A DNA stretch of 64,000 nt from Aporrectodea caliginosa (GCA_020284085.1 JACEVL010000032.1:1437001-1501000), one strand, 5' to 3'. Shown: positions 37,301 to 49,311, numbered from the stretch's first letter. Made by a program: numbers and translations. The notes: generated by a model from the letters alone, not told the origin.

Positions 37301-40300
37301 TCTTTTCTTGGGCAAGTTTCGTCAATATTTGACATTTAACCGCGTCCCTCCGCCCAACGACAGCAGATCCCGACATTTCAAAAGTTTAGGCTATTCATAG
37401 TTAAAACTTTGAATAGAGTTGTCTGTTTATTTAACCACGCTGACTTAAAATTTTCACGACGTTTTACCTTATTATGCACAAAAAATTTAATTTTTAAAAT
37501 AGGCCACTAGCTGGCTCTATGTGATATTCGCAACACAATCAAAATTAGCCTACCTCATCAATTTCTCTGGCTTTTTCGTAGATGAGAGCTATTGCTTGGC
37601 CAGCTGTTATGCGCAGTTCCATATTAGGACTGGACAGTACACTGACCAAGTTGCGTAAACTGAAACGAAACAGACACTTCAGTCAAAAGTAAGCAGTTGG
37701 AATTGTTGTACCATACTTTATAGAAGTGTACGGGTCAATTTATATAGCGTTTGTTCATGAAAACTACACCCAGAAGAAACTTAGCATGAGATGTTGCGGA
37801 AACTTTCTGAGAGCTAACTGGGAAGAGTAGACTAACGCTTTGGAATTGGAAGTAGTATTGTCACAATTCCAAAACGAATCATTACAATCGAGGAAGCATA
37901 CCGATGTTTCAAGGTCAACCACTTCTCCCAAACATAGTCACCCAATTCATCTAAGCCGATGACTTTTGTCACTGAGTCTTAAAGTAAATCATTCATGTTC
38001 AACTTGAAACACTGAACAGAGAGGCATGGAAATATCGCAGCTGAATATTGCAACAACAACAAAAATTGAATCCAAAGCCAAGCATGGTCAGCGCATAGAC
38101 TACGAGAAGACGCCTCGATTCTCTTGTGCGACAATGGACAAGTCCTGTACATACCATCGTCGCTTGAAGAAAGTGCTCGAAACAAACTGCTGAACCAATT
38201 TGCTTGTTCGATTTGGGGTACCAGCGCTCAGACATCAACAGGATCAGAAACACGATAACCATTTCAGAACGGAGGGACGAGTGGGGAGCAGGGAATGTGA
38301 CCGACCAGTCCTCCATCACCGAGCTGTTCGTCTTTTTCCAGTCCTTCATCACCGAGCCGTTCGTATTTTTAACAAGCTTCCAAGTTATCTCTACGACGAC
38401 ACCGGTCTGCAATAACTCGGTTTCGGAACCTACGGGGTATACCTGGGCCTACAATGTCGTCAAGCAAGGACAACACAGTAATTCTTCTCTCAGCTATGGT
38501 GCACGTTGTCGACATCTACCTGCAAACACTTTTGATGGCGCACTATTGGCACTTCAACTCGCAGGGATGACGCTTGCATTTGGTTTGGCACGAACTGCAT
38601 GCCCTGGACGACGCACATGCCTAGAAGGTACTTGGATGGTCTGAAATCAAAATAGATTGACTTACTTTGTCTTAAAACGCTGAGCAAAAGACTCTGGGGC
38701 GACGGTCAGCAGCAAGGTCCATGCAGCCATTGCACTGTTCACCATCGAGGAGTATGCATCCATGGTGCAATTGGATGTCAATGTATCATAGGCCGACTTG
38801 AAGACGTCTTCCAAGGCAGTCATTGCATCTTCTATTGTCTAAAATGTCAAAGTATTAAACCAACAAACTCACCTTATAAAAGAGAAAAACAATCATAGTC
38901 TGTTTGGGCAAAGAACAGATATTTGGTTATCTATCGCGGTTTCAAATAGAAAAGTGCTTAATATGATTGACAATTCGTTCTTGCAATAAAACCAATGCAT
39001 TCTGAAAATGTGGTTCCAATATATTCTCGTCTTCATTTAAAGACGACTGTTCTACAAAACTACGTTTATTCTCGCCTCAGTGACCAAACCGGTGAATCAA
39101 TATTTACCAAGTTATTTATGCATAGCACGGTAGCCAAGCATTAGAATTTCGTGAGCGGCGAAGCAATAGTCACGTTTTATGATGCATAGGCCTACTGGTC
39201 CCGTTTCTAGGAACTTAATTAGGATTCGCTCACTGTCAACTCAAGGACCGAACTAGGATATACGGTTCGCGTTCCGTCTAACTTCGGTCGTTTAACGGAA
39301 AATTCAATCCTCAACTTAGCGGAAAAGCTGAAGCCAAGCGAAGGGTTCAACTATGTCTCACCTGTTCATCCGTTGTCGCTAGGAATGTGCACAATCCCAA
39401 AGCTGTAGCACACTGTAAAGCACAACAACACTGAATGATCTCGCCGAAGAAACTTGACTCACAGTTGAAATTTGAGCATTAAAATTCATTCAGAGTTAGG
39501 CTGCCGCCTACTGTGCGACACGATTGCCGATTAGTTTGAGCGATTGCCTTGTAACACTCCCCAGTATGCGGGTTCGAATCTCCTCTGAGGCTGTTACTCT
39601 GCTGTACCTCGAGCAATTGTTTCATCCATATTTCCTTTGTAAGTAGGTTAAGTGACGTTAATTATAATGATAATAATAATAATAATATCAACGAGAATAA
39701 AAATAATAGCGATAGCGATAACAATAACGATGACGACAATAACAATAGCAATAGGGCCTAATAAAAGAAATTATAATAGGGGCTACCAAAATATTCTGAC
39801 AAAACAATTCAAAATCAACCGTGCAAACCATAGCTCGAGCCGTGCATGAAGCGGATGTTTCGGTAAGGACAGTCCTGAGCGCATAATAGTACAGTTTGAA
39901 GATCTCAGCCTTTTCTTCCGATTCGCCGAGTTGAACAAGAACGAGGTCACTACAAATGGCGGCAACACACTGCTCATCTGCGTTTCCTTTTCTCAGGCTT
40001 CGTTCCACATGTTTTGAGATTTCAAAAGCCCTATCAATCAAAAAATTCTAGTTAATTAATAAATCAATCAATCAATCAATCAATTCCAGTCAATAAAAAA
40101 TCACTGCAATTAGTCAATCGATAGGCTAATCAATCAATTTCATTCTGTCAATCAGTTAGCCTAATAGCAGTTAATCAATGAATCAATGCAATAGATCAAT
40201 CAATCGATATCAGAACCGCTTCAATAAACCATTCAATTCAATTCAATTCAATTTATTTTTCCTGTAACCGACAACATATTTACAATTATGGCAGTTATCA

Positions 40301-43300
40301 TTTAACGACGTTCCGGTTACCAAGTGGAGGACCCTGAAGGGATGGATTATCCCGCTAAATAGGGCCACCCAGGTAATGAAATAAAAAGGCTCGATAACAC
40401 ATGACAGCAAGCTTGCTTTCGGAGACAGGAATTAGACCAAAATTAAGAAAGCTTAACTAATAGAACTTAACTAAACACCCATAACAGTAAATAGCATTCA
40501 TTCAAATGTCTAGATGAATCAGATAGTGGCGTAATTTATTCTTAAATATTTGTAAAGCAGTCAATTGGCGGATCCATAGGGGAATATTGTTCCAAACCTT
40601 AGCCCCAGCGAATCTAATGGAAAACAGTCGAGTATTTGTGTGGGCAAAGGGCTGTCGATACAACTTGGTGCTTCTAGTGGGATAGGAATGTATTTCAGAG
40701 GTAAGGAGAAAAAGTTTTTGGTATATAGCGGGTAATAGATTGTGCTCATACCGATACATGAATTCGCCTACTTGCGCTATCCTAATCTGTTTAACAGTTA
40801 GTATTTTAAATTCAAGAAACGACTTGCTGGTGTGAGATCCGTAGGGAGTGCCAGCAATGAATCGGACAGCTCGCTTTTGGAGGATGGTTAGCCTTTGCAG
40901 GTTTGACTTGTACGTAGAAGCCCAGATTAAGTTACAATAACCAAGGTAGGGATAAATCAGTGAGTAATAAAGCGTTAACCGAACCTTGGGTGGCAGAAGA
41001 TAAGAGGCACGATTTAGGATCCCCATGTTCTTTGCTATTTTGGAGGAGATTGTCTTAATATGGTCCTTCCACGACAGATGCTGGTCCAGTACTACTCCTA
41101 GAAACTTGGATGACGTCACCTGAGTAATTGGGTTCCCATCGATACATAGTGTTTTTGAGTCAGAGGGACAATTTTTTTATGAGACCTAAATAATATATAA
41201 TTGGTCTTATCAAGATTGAGAGATAATTTATTGGCACGAAACCAGTTGGCAATCAGAGAAAGCTCAGCATTCACTTTTTGATATAAAATGTCCAAGGAGC
41301 TGTGGGAAAAGAAAATATTAGTATCATCAGCAAAGAGAATGAAATACATAAGAGGTGAGGCGTTTGGAAGGTCATTAATATAAATTAGGAATAATAGTGG
41401 TCCTAGATTCGATCCTTGAGGAACCCCAAATTTAATTGCACGCATCATTGAAGACGCTCCGTTGCAGTGCACTAATTGTGAGCGGTCCTCAAGATAACTG
41501 GCAAACCAATTGAGTTGGGCTCCTCTTATTCCATAGTTATTTAGTTTTTTAAGTAGAATGTTATGGTTCACAGTGTCAAAAGCCTTGGCCAAGTCGAAAA
41601 AGACTCCAAGAGAGTATTCATTATTTTCTATTGCTTCTGATATTTTGTCTTGGATACTGAGCAATGGCATAGATGGAGAGTGACCAGCTTGAAAACCATG
41701 TTGAGATGGAAATATAATTTTAGCTTTTTCTAGAAAGTTGCTTAGTCTTTCGTACATTAACTTTTCAAAAATTTTAGCAAAGAACGGGAGAACGGAGATT
41801 GGTCTGTATAGGCTACTTGTAAACACCTATAGCCTACGGTCTGTCAGAAGTTGCATTCATTTTACCAATCAGTTAACCAGCGTGTAATCAATCAAATCAT
41901 CAATCAATGCATTTCTCAACAAAGTATAATGGTTTGTTAAAGTAGTGCCTTCGTCTACAATCGACTTTTATCTTCTCAAAAGAAATAACATGTAAAACTC
42001 ACACACAGACCCCCACACACTCAGACACACACATACAGACACACACTGCAATTCGTCAGAACAGATGTCTGCCGTTGCTTCTTTTACAATAATTATTGTA
42101 GAGTCTATTGGCACACATCGCATTTAGAAAGTGCTTGCTTCGCTTACTTTTCTGAAATGACGTCGACGAGACACATCTGACTAAGTATCGCTTTCAAGGC
42201 TTCTAGGGAATCCATTCGGCCCTTGGCGCTGTTCAACGCAAAGCATAAACCATGTATGCGTACATACATGCATGTATCTGGCTATTTGCGTAGCGCAATT
42301 TATTAATCGCAAAATACGTCATGCATATAGTATCCAGCAGAAACTTTCCCAAAGCATTTGAGACTCGATTAACTAGTATCAGGTGACATCTAGGCAAAGG
42401 CATACAAAGGATGATTCTGACTATTTCAAACGTTAATTTAGAACATCAATCGTTTCTGAGGACGCTCGACTCTTCACGCTACTATGCGCCTATCTTGCAC
42501 AAGGAAGGCGATCAACCGAATCGGAGTTCCACGCAGGAGCGACAAGTAGCTTACAGGTTGACTGCATTATTTATGCCGCGTGACACGGAGAATTAAGGCT
42601 ACTTGTAAACACCTATAGCCTACGGTCTGTCAGAAGTTGCAAGAAAGCGTGCCGTTCATTTTCATGTCTTCAGTTTTAAATGCAAATTCTGCCACCGCGT
42701 TTTACCGGTCAAGGCATGACACTGTATTTGAGGCTTCCATCAACTTTATTGTATTTTTTAAATTAAGTATTTTATACAAAGAAATTATAAGTACTAACTA
42801 GGCCTATGTTTACTCTATGCCAGAACAGAAATATATTTTTCGACTACCTTTTCTGCTCAGAAAACTGCTCGATGCAACTGTGCAATTTCATGTTCAGAAT
42901 ATCTAGTTTCGTGGCCTTGTCTGCTTTAACTTCCGTAGACTCTAAAACCCAAGACACAATTAAGTTTGTTTCTGTCAAACTGTCCATTCGTGCGGACAAC
43001 AGGAAACCACGTCTCTAAATATCCCAAGTTGCTGATGGTGTTGCAAATAAAGATTAGAGAAGAAAGTGAAGGAAGAAACCCAGCATCGAGAGTAATGGCA
43101 CAATTTTAAGTATGAACAGGTCTGCCAAAGGGCAGAGAACTTAAAGAAGAAGATCTGCTGATATAAGTCATAAAACTGCTGGAATTTGCTTACAGGTTTT
43201 CTTATGTGAGTTGCTAGTTGTCAGTGAAAACCGTCAGACCCCGATGAAGTCACTTCTTGTTCAATGAATGTGTAACTGCTTTGCAAAATTTCAGTAGGCC

Positions 43301-45377
43301 TACAGACTTGCCATCGAAGTTAATCAACAAAGTGATTAGACCGTGAAAGCGTAGAAACAGCCGAACTGTCTAGTGTTTCACACCAGAGAACTTAGATATT
43401 TATATCAATTAATATCTAAGTTCTAATTATATCCACATACATTCGTAGATGTTCAACGACGTAAACGCCATATTCTACTATATTCTACTGAAAATTGGCT
43501 TGCATAACTTGCATTTTAAATATCAGCATTAATAATTTGTTATTTTGGTCCATCGCAAACCTCAAGAAATCATTTTATACCACTCTCTTAAACCAATATA
43601 ATAGGTCTGCTGTTCAACGGCTGCAGTGGTAGGTATACGCCAGCTATGGCACAGTATTCAGTCTAAGAGCTATTTAAGCCTACATAGGGATCCATTCTTA
43701 CTTTCTTAGACCAATATGTACGATCGAGTTACGTGGCTTAATACCAAAATACACCACAGAGAGTGGCTCCAATTAAAGCAGGCGATGTTGCTGAAAGATA
43801 TCGTCCAGAAAAATTAAATTATTTAATAATTGTAATTGTAAAAAATCACATGCGCTAGGCCTACTTGACCTCGTTGCGTGCATGTGACCAGATGTCTCTT
43901 AAAGGTTGGAATGACTACAGTAGCAAAACTAAGACATACCTAGATTTTCTTCCTTTGAATCTTCTTTTGGCGTTTACGGAAAACGGAGAAACCTACAGCG
44001 AGTTCACCTTTCAACTGAATACTTTAACTCATGTTTGTACATTACAATATTTAAATTAGCAAACCGAAGATAATTATGATAATGTGATACACATTTTGAC
44101 CCAGTACAGTGTGTAGTGGTTCTACGTCAGCTTCAATCTGTCATCAACTGCAACATTCTGATCGTGGACAACTTGCCAAAATTCTCGCATATACATGCGC
44201 ATACAAGGGAAGATGCTGCGCTGGCTTCCAGTCGAGTACCGGTACAAGATTCCAATAACAGCGCTTGCCTCGATAGTCATTGCTGGCCCCAGAATACACA
44301 AAACAAGCCCGCTGTTCAGGTCTCGAAACAGCCGGGTCGTCAAACGCTGCATTCTTCGGCACAATCTAAGTCTCGCGCTACGGTACGACGACTCAGACAA
44401 ACCATGCTTTCTCGTGAGACCAGAGAAAGAGAGGCAAGAGCAGCTGAGATGGGTTTCGTCGAGGACGGGAAAGCCTGGAAGGGGGAGTATCGGATAGATT
44501 GGGGTAGGAATTCTTTAGAAGGCGAGGTCCATAGTAATATTATACAACCTATTTGGTACTTTTACTCGATTAGAAGTAGGCCTAGTGTAACGGTTTTCTG
44601 GGTCTGCTCTCCGCTCCGCTCCGCTCTCTGCTCTCCGCTCTGCTCCGCTCCTCGCTCTGCTCCGCTCTCTGCTCTCCGCTCCGCTCTGCTCCTCGCTCTG
44701 CTCCGCTCCGCTCTCCCCGGGAGGGTATAAATAGAGGGCCCCCTCTGCTAGAAGAAAGTCTGGAGAAGACCGCCTTGAGATTCGGCCTCGAGCGAAGCAT
44801 CGGCCTTGCAGTCTCGACGGAGAAGGGGACCTGCCTTGGTCATAGGTAGTTCGCCAGCTTGGGGTTCGGCCGTTCTTCTTTGATTGTGTGACGTTGTCGT
44901 GAAGAATAAATCGTGTTGAAAACATCAGTGACGTGTTGGAGATTCTTGACTTGGGTGATCGGTCGGCTGTTGGCGTGCAAGACGTTCGCAATACTCCGAA
45001 CGCCGGACTTGCGCTCCTTCGATAGACACGAGGACTGCTGCTCCGTGCGGGCCTTAACCTCTTCCCTGCTGCCTGGAGAGCACAGAGACGACCACACGAA
45101 GGGGGTTTTCGCCACAGTAGGACGCCGAAACCATTTTCAAGTTTTGGTACTTGCAACTCAAATACTCGAGTAATTATAGCAATAGCATTAAAATTTTGTT
45201 ACGGTTCTATAAAAATTCGACATTGGTTGAAGCTTGCTTAGGGAATGTGAATACATGAAGACGCCTATAGCACCCACTCTGAACCAGTCATAAATGTAAC
45301 TACTGTAGGGTTCAAATTTCAATTGTCTGGGAAAACAAAATAATGTATAGCCTACCTTTACTCATATTCTTCGACAT
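34397..45377 (-). CDS. Diverged IFRD paralog (interferon-related developmental regulator family)
   Basis: Minus-strand gene. Exons 5' to 3': 45356-45377 (proposed start), 42848-42941, 42148-42228, 39829-40030, 39362-39412, 38666-38838, 37554-37659, 36400-36564, 35556-35657, 34747-34842, 34397-34480. These sum to 1176 nt in one frame, 391 aa plus stop. Every exon after the first matches one in the intact copy at 49-62 kb, with the same intron positions and phases. Recognisable parts are VERSLRKGNADEQC, AAWTLLLTVAPESF, VLSSPNMELRITAG, DELCQTLKSL, VYIHSWVHQIRYKALC and the basic end KQRTKDRQ. Identity to the other copy is about half by eye. Family members are alpha-helical-repeat proteins; IFRD1 acts in transcription and IFRD2 binds inactive ribosomes. 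No stop or frameshift, so probably functional. The N-terminal acidic exon is not found; the first exon (MSKNMSK) is inferred from phase and splice sites only. Confidence 0.82.
35690..35776 (+). mobile_element. L2-like LINE/SINE 3' tail
   Basis: Contains GAGTAGGTTGCTTGAAGAGG followed by CGCTATATAAATTC and six AATG units. The same end (GAGTAGTTTCTTGAAGGGGC, then CGCTATATAAAT and AATG units) occurs at 52.4 kb. Short 5'-truncated insertion in an intron of the diverged IFRD gene. Confidence 0.6.
35814..36296 (+). mobile_element. tRNA-derived SINE copy with CTC/TTC tail
   Basis: The head matches the 20.5-kb SINE (AGAGTGCTGGACTGTCAGTC), as do GACCGTACACTGTTGGTG, GATGAGACGGCGAGAC, CTCATATGCCGAGAC and CGCTAACACTTCATACCC. 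A decayed pyrimidine tail follows from 36035 to 36296. The B box is damaged (GGTTGGAGGG). It sits in an intron of the diverged IFRD gene. Confidence 0.72.
39505..39700 (+). mobile_element. Second tRNA-derived SINE type
   Basis: A tRNA-like head with B box GGTTCGAATCT (near 39570) preceded by GATTAGTTTGAGCGATTGCC, then an unrelated body and an ATA-rich tail. Head and tail differ from the 20.5-kb family, so a different SINE. No target duplication identified. Confidence 0.45.
40045..40225. repeat. CAAT-rich low-complexity tract
   Basis: Many CAAT/AATC units with interruptions. It resumes beyond the LINE at 41857-41915, so the LINE is inserted within it. The equivalent intron of the intact IFRD gene holds a similar tract at 55360-55425. 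Confidence 0.75.
40229..41810 (-). mobile_element. 5'-truncated LINE of the CR1/L2 group
   Basis: Minus-strand non-LTR retrotransposon. It starts inside the reverse transcriptase at YRPISVLPFFAKIFEKL and carries FFDLAKAFDTVNHNILL, FGVPQGSNLGPLLF and catalytic FADD. It continues with FLGVVLDQHLSWKDHI, IYPYLGYCNLIW and VWNNIPLWIR near the C-terminus. Two open frames (41826-41116 and 41119-40502) are joined by a frameshift near 41118, so it is nearly intact over the retained part. The 3' end is TTGAA units (about 40229-40252). The exact clade was not resolved; Crack/L2-like is a guess. It sits in the intron between the fourth and fifth exon equivalents of the diverged IFRD gene. Confidence 0.9.
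41811..41855 (+). repeat. 45-bp exact repeat, copy at the LINE 5' junction
   Basis: Identical to 42597-42641 (starts GGCTACTTGTAAACACCTAT, ends CAGAAGTTGCA). It abuts the 5' end of the truncated LINE. Confidence 0.95.
42597..42641 (+). repeat. 45-bp exact repeat, upstream copy
   Basis: Same 45 bases as 41811-41855. After it come 13 extra bases and then TTCATTTT, which follows the other copy directly. The pair flanks exon 42148-42228 of the diverged IFRD gene. Confidence 0.95.
43388..43423. repeat. Perfect 13-bp inverted repeat
   Basis: GAACTTAGATATT and its exact complement are separated by 10 bases. Could form a hairpin; no known function. Confidence 0.7.
44586..45116 (+). mobile_element. 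Solo LTR
   Basis: A 531-bp block with LTR features. It begins TGTAACGG and ends CGCCACA. A TATA box (TATAAATA at 44726) follows a run of CTCCGCTCTGCTC-type repeats (44605-44715), and AATAAA is at 44905. No internal retrotransposon genes flank it, so it is a solo LTR. A clean target duplication was not found, so the ends are approximate. It lies between the proposed first and second coding exons of the diverged IFRD gene. Confidence 0.6.
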
Positions 45378-45642
45378 TTTCTTAGCAGACAGCAACTCAG
45401 AGCAAAACGAATCTAAAAAAGATCGACTTTCAAGATTCCAAGCAACTCACTGAAGATGCACGACAACGTACCGGGGTACAGCACAGCTCCCATGTGCCCA
45501 ATCGGCATCGGTCCGTATAACCTAATTGAAGGATGGGTCAATAGCTTTACCAAGATTGTGTCCCTATAGTCTTAAAGGCCCATTGCACTGAATACACGAA
45601 GAGGAGGCACACGACGTACTGTGTGACAAGAGTGAACTGCAG

Positions 45643-46052
45643 AGCTCGAGGGTACGCGTGCCCTAAAATAGAATACGTTAAAATACGTACGTACCTTTCA
45701 AAAAATAGAATACGCGTATGGTACGTATCATACACGAAAATTTATTTATGGTTTACTGGGACCCATCTATATTTGACATTTAGTGTACTAAGTGCAATGT
45801 ATGCTGGATAAACATAGACCTACAAAGTAGGCTACAATATAGCATTGCAGCAATTTACTACGCTGTATACTGGGTTGTTACTGTTTGCCTAAATTAAATT
45901 GAACATTCTTATAATGAGCAATGACCTGGGGTCACCTGGTTAACGTATTTTTGTATTGTTTACGTACCCTATTACGTACCCTAAAATAGGGTACGTTAAA
46001 AAAACGTGTACCTTTCAAAAAATAGAATACGTATGGTACGTACCCTCGAGCT
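45643..46052. mobile_element. CGTACC-rich element with 14-bp terminal inverted repeats
   Basis: Ends are AGCTCGAGGGTACG and its exact complement. Inside, a ~80-bp module (CCCTAAAATAG, TACGTTAAAA, then CTTTCAAAAAATAGAATACG and TATGGTACGTA) appears twice in direct orientation, about 318 bp apart. The right module adds an inner palindrome, CGTACCCTAAAATAGGGTACG. No transposase. GTGAACTG occurs just outside both ends. Superfamily unknown. Confidence 0.6.
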
Positions 46053-46656
46053 TTGGTGAACTGTGCGTAAGAGTTGTTATAACTTATAGGTAGCCTATAT
46101 AACTATGCAAGTGCCACATTCCCAACTGGAATCGGTCTGTACCATAAGAGGTCGTTGGCCTGTACAACATAAAGGATGGGTCGATAAGGATTACGAGTCT
46201 ACGACGGTTAATTCTAAGCCCTAATTACGCATAAGCCCATTACTTGAACGCACGACACCGCACGGTAGAAGAACGTATAATAACTATTAATTATTCAAGT
46301 AAGCTTTAATTGTTACATGTATAATGATAGGCTGGTAGGAATTGAGCTATCAGTTAGTGACAGTTAGCCTACTGATTTATGATAACACATAAGCCTACAA
46401 TTATAGGCTAAACGGTTTCACTGTGTTTTCCGTAACAAGACAGTAGGCCTACAATAATATTAGTGTTCGTTGGTAACGGTTGATTAACTCTTTATTCCTG
46501 ATACTAAAACAAAGCTGCGTGATGCATGGCTTAATCATCGTCATCAAAAACTCAATTTCAGTGGATTTCTGCATGGAGCAGTATAGTAGGCTATAGTCTC
46601 TTAGTTAAGATGTAGGCCTAGTTAAGACGAATGTTATCTTTTCTAAAGCACACGCA

Positions 46657-46683
46657 TGCTGTATATATATATATATATATATG
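46657..46683. repeat. Short TA tract
   Basis: About 24 bp of TA. Simple repeat. Confidence 0.85.
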
Positions 46684-47434
46684 CCTATGTAGCCTATGTT
46701 TGAGCAATCCTCCAATATCGTTATTTTCCATGGTAGGCCTACATCTAAGACCACTATACGGGTGTAGGCCTACATTGACAGATCCCGACTATCGTTTCCA
46801 TTTATGCAGCCTCCGTCATCTTTGCCCACTTTACTTTGTAATAACAGGCCCCTCCTCCGCGGGACCGATGCCAAACTGCTAGTCTCTTTTGGGTGCCTAG
46901 GCCTATTGTCACTCACTAACAACATTATGCCTATGCTGTATATCAAGCCTATCTCATATGTAATATGGAAATATGCATCTCTGTCAGACTGTCATGCTGC
47001 TTTTTTCATTTCTCCTGATTGTTTGTTTTTTGGATCAATAATTTGAATTGAAAAAAATTGAAAATTCGACGCCACACTTACTTAACAAACTGAGCTTCGT
47101 ACATTAAGATTTTCTTTTGTTTAACAACGGCGTGCGGTGTGCGATTGCACATCATCGCAGATCGTCATGCATTTGCAGAACTCACGTTAGCTGGAGACTG
47201 ACGCTTTTATGATGTTCAATGACCAATTAATAGGCCTAGTTGTAATAATTGTCGTAGAATTTGGTAGTTTTGTTTTGCTGTTCTGTAATCTGCATAGCGT
47301 CTGCCGAACTGTCACTTCGAACTGGCCAACCTTAGCCTGTGCACTCCACGGACTACTGTTGTAACTAACGAGCAGCTTAGTTTAGCCTACTGTACGTGTG
47401 TCCTAACATCTTGTATGTGCAGCTGGTATAGAAA

Positions 47435-47598
47435 AATTTCTGCAGGGCCGGCCTTAGCCTCAATGACGCTGCCTGCAGGCAGAGCAATTAAGCCACAGAA
47501 AGCACCGTAATCATCGAGAAAAATGATAGGAAAACACTAACATTTTTCCCAGTAAACTGCCTGCTCCGCCTATACCTAAAGCCGGACCTGAATTTTTG
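47435..47598. mobile_element. hAT-like MITE, 148 bp
   Basis: The element is 47443-47590. Left end CAGGGCCGGCCTTAG; right end, read inward, CAGGTCCGGCTTTAG (two mismatches). Flanked by AATTTCTG (47435-47442) and AATTTTTG (47591-47598), an 8-bp duplication with one mismatch. Non-autonomous. Confidence 0.82.
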
Positions 47599-47651
47599 TT
47601 TCGCAAAGCTCGTACTGGGAGCGGTACCTTTGTACGTAGTTGATTGAGTCG

Positions 47652-47867
47652 ATGGCGACAGTGCACCATGGCTTTATGCCGAGTCCTAATATGTATAACG
47701 TAGTGCAACAGTCGCCAGCATTTCTGGACCACAAACTGCATTACAAGTCGACCAAGTCAAATCTGTCGAAACTTCAGTTGTCGGATGCCTATTGGCGGGA
47801 GACAGCATGGAAAATATATGTACATGTATGCGGACTAGATCGTTATGTGCTAAGGAATTTGCAATAG
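47652..47867 (+). CDS. Unrecognised 71-codon open frame
   Basis: An ATG in context CGATGGCG opens a frame with mixed, protein-like composition (MATVHHGFMPSPNMYN start, SDAYWRETAWKIYVHV middle) ending at TAG. It starts 54 bp after the hAT-like MITE. No family recognised, no splice sites sought successfully, no membrane segment. It may be an exon of an unseen gene, a transposon scrap or chance. Confidence 0.2.
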   Translation: MATVHHGFMPSPNMYNVVQQSPAFLDHKLHYKSTKSNLSKLQLSDAYWRETAWKIYVHVCGLDRYVLRNLQ

Positions 47868-49030
47868 CTTAGTACCCAATCCAGCAGTTAGCCCTCGACT
47901 GTGGACGTCCGCAGAGAGGGAGGCAATGCCAAATACGGACAAAGGGAGGGGTCTAAAGTAGGTCATTTTAGCAGATGACAACTCAGGAGTCTGTTGCTCT
48001 GCTGCTACTACAATTCCAAGCATTGTAAAGATTGTAAATGAAGCAGAAAATCTCGAAATATAACAGTTTAATCAAGCCAGTACAATCAAGATATGAGCTC
48101 GTTCTGACTACCAAAATCAGCTACAGCAATCTTTACTGGAAAATCTTGTCACAATAGCTCAAATTCTCTCAACAATTAAATATTTTAATCAGGTCATGAG
48201 CATCAGAAAAGCAGTTATAGAGTAAATGAGTTCTACTCCAGCTAGTGACTTGCCATGCATTATGCCCAGATTTCCATCAACAATTATAGTTTAATTACTT
48301 AATTATGCCTTTGAACACCTGCCATCATAAAAATGTTAACTCTAACCCAAAAGTCCAAGTAAAAATCTTCCACCGTAGCAGCAGTAGTTGAAGCATAGGT
48401 TGGGACATTGGTTAAGATAACTTTCTACAGACACCGGATTCTATTCCCACACAAACGCAGTCTTAATCTAAGAAAATTTCCTTATTTTTGCAGTACACAA
48501 ATAAAGTTAATAATAAATAGGGACTAAATGGTTGCTTAAAAACAGTGTCATGTTTCAGGCAATAAACGTCCTGCCCAAAACTGCTATATGAGCATTCTGT
48601 AAACAACCTTTGGTAAAACTATTGCCTCTAATTTAATAATACCTCTCTTAACATAATGATAAATAGTTTAATGCCAACACGCAAAGGCAACTCAGGACCA
48701 GGGTCACATTAGAACAAAAGCTAAATAATGACTGTTTCATAAATGAGTTCACATTTGGATTGTACTAATTCAGGCAGATATGTATGAACACTCTAGGAAA
48801 CAGAACTATTGACAAACCAGGTTGAAACACCAAAACATTTTGAATCAGCATGTTCAAGAAGATCAGATCAGCAAATAAACTTCATCAAATATGTCAGCAC
48901 ATGATTCGTATGAGACCATAACACAGTGTCCATAACGAGGAACATTGAAGTCGGTAATCCGGTAATTTATCTTATAGCTTAAAGTCCTTACTAATCTACA
49001 GTCTTAACAGAAATTCGTCACCAAAAATAC
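47868..49030. other. No gene recognised
   Basis: AT-rich sequence between the two IFRD genes. TTTATT at 49035-49040 gives a minus-strand AATAAA about 275 bp past the intact IFRD stop codon and is its likely poly(A) signal. Confidence 0.45.
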
Positions 49031-49311
49031 ATCTTTTATTTTCTTGAGCTGGTCCTGAGGAACAAATTGACACCTGGACAAAAGATCCATGAACATTTAG
49101 GAGTAAGAGCTAGTGACTGGTTTTCATGCATTTTGATGACTTTCAGAAACAATATTTGCACAAAGTTTGAAGATGTCCCTTATACAGAAACATTTATAAG
49201 GCAAGTAATAATAAAAATAACAATAATAAAAATAATAATATAATTATAATTACATTCAAAACAAATAAATAATAATAATATTGACAGCCTATTCACTCAG
49301 AGCAAAAAGGC

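Noticed and set aside
38204..38644. 146-codon plus-strand frame in the intron before exon 37554-37659
   Set aside because: No recognisable domain and no splice logic; it lies antisense in an intron of the diverged IFRD gene.
44195..44497. Plus frame starting MRIQGKMLRWLPVEYRYKI, similar to LINE LHWLPV segments
   Set aside because: Similarity fades after about ten residues and no LINE end or tail follows; too weak to annotate.
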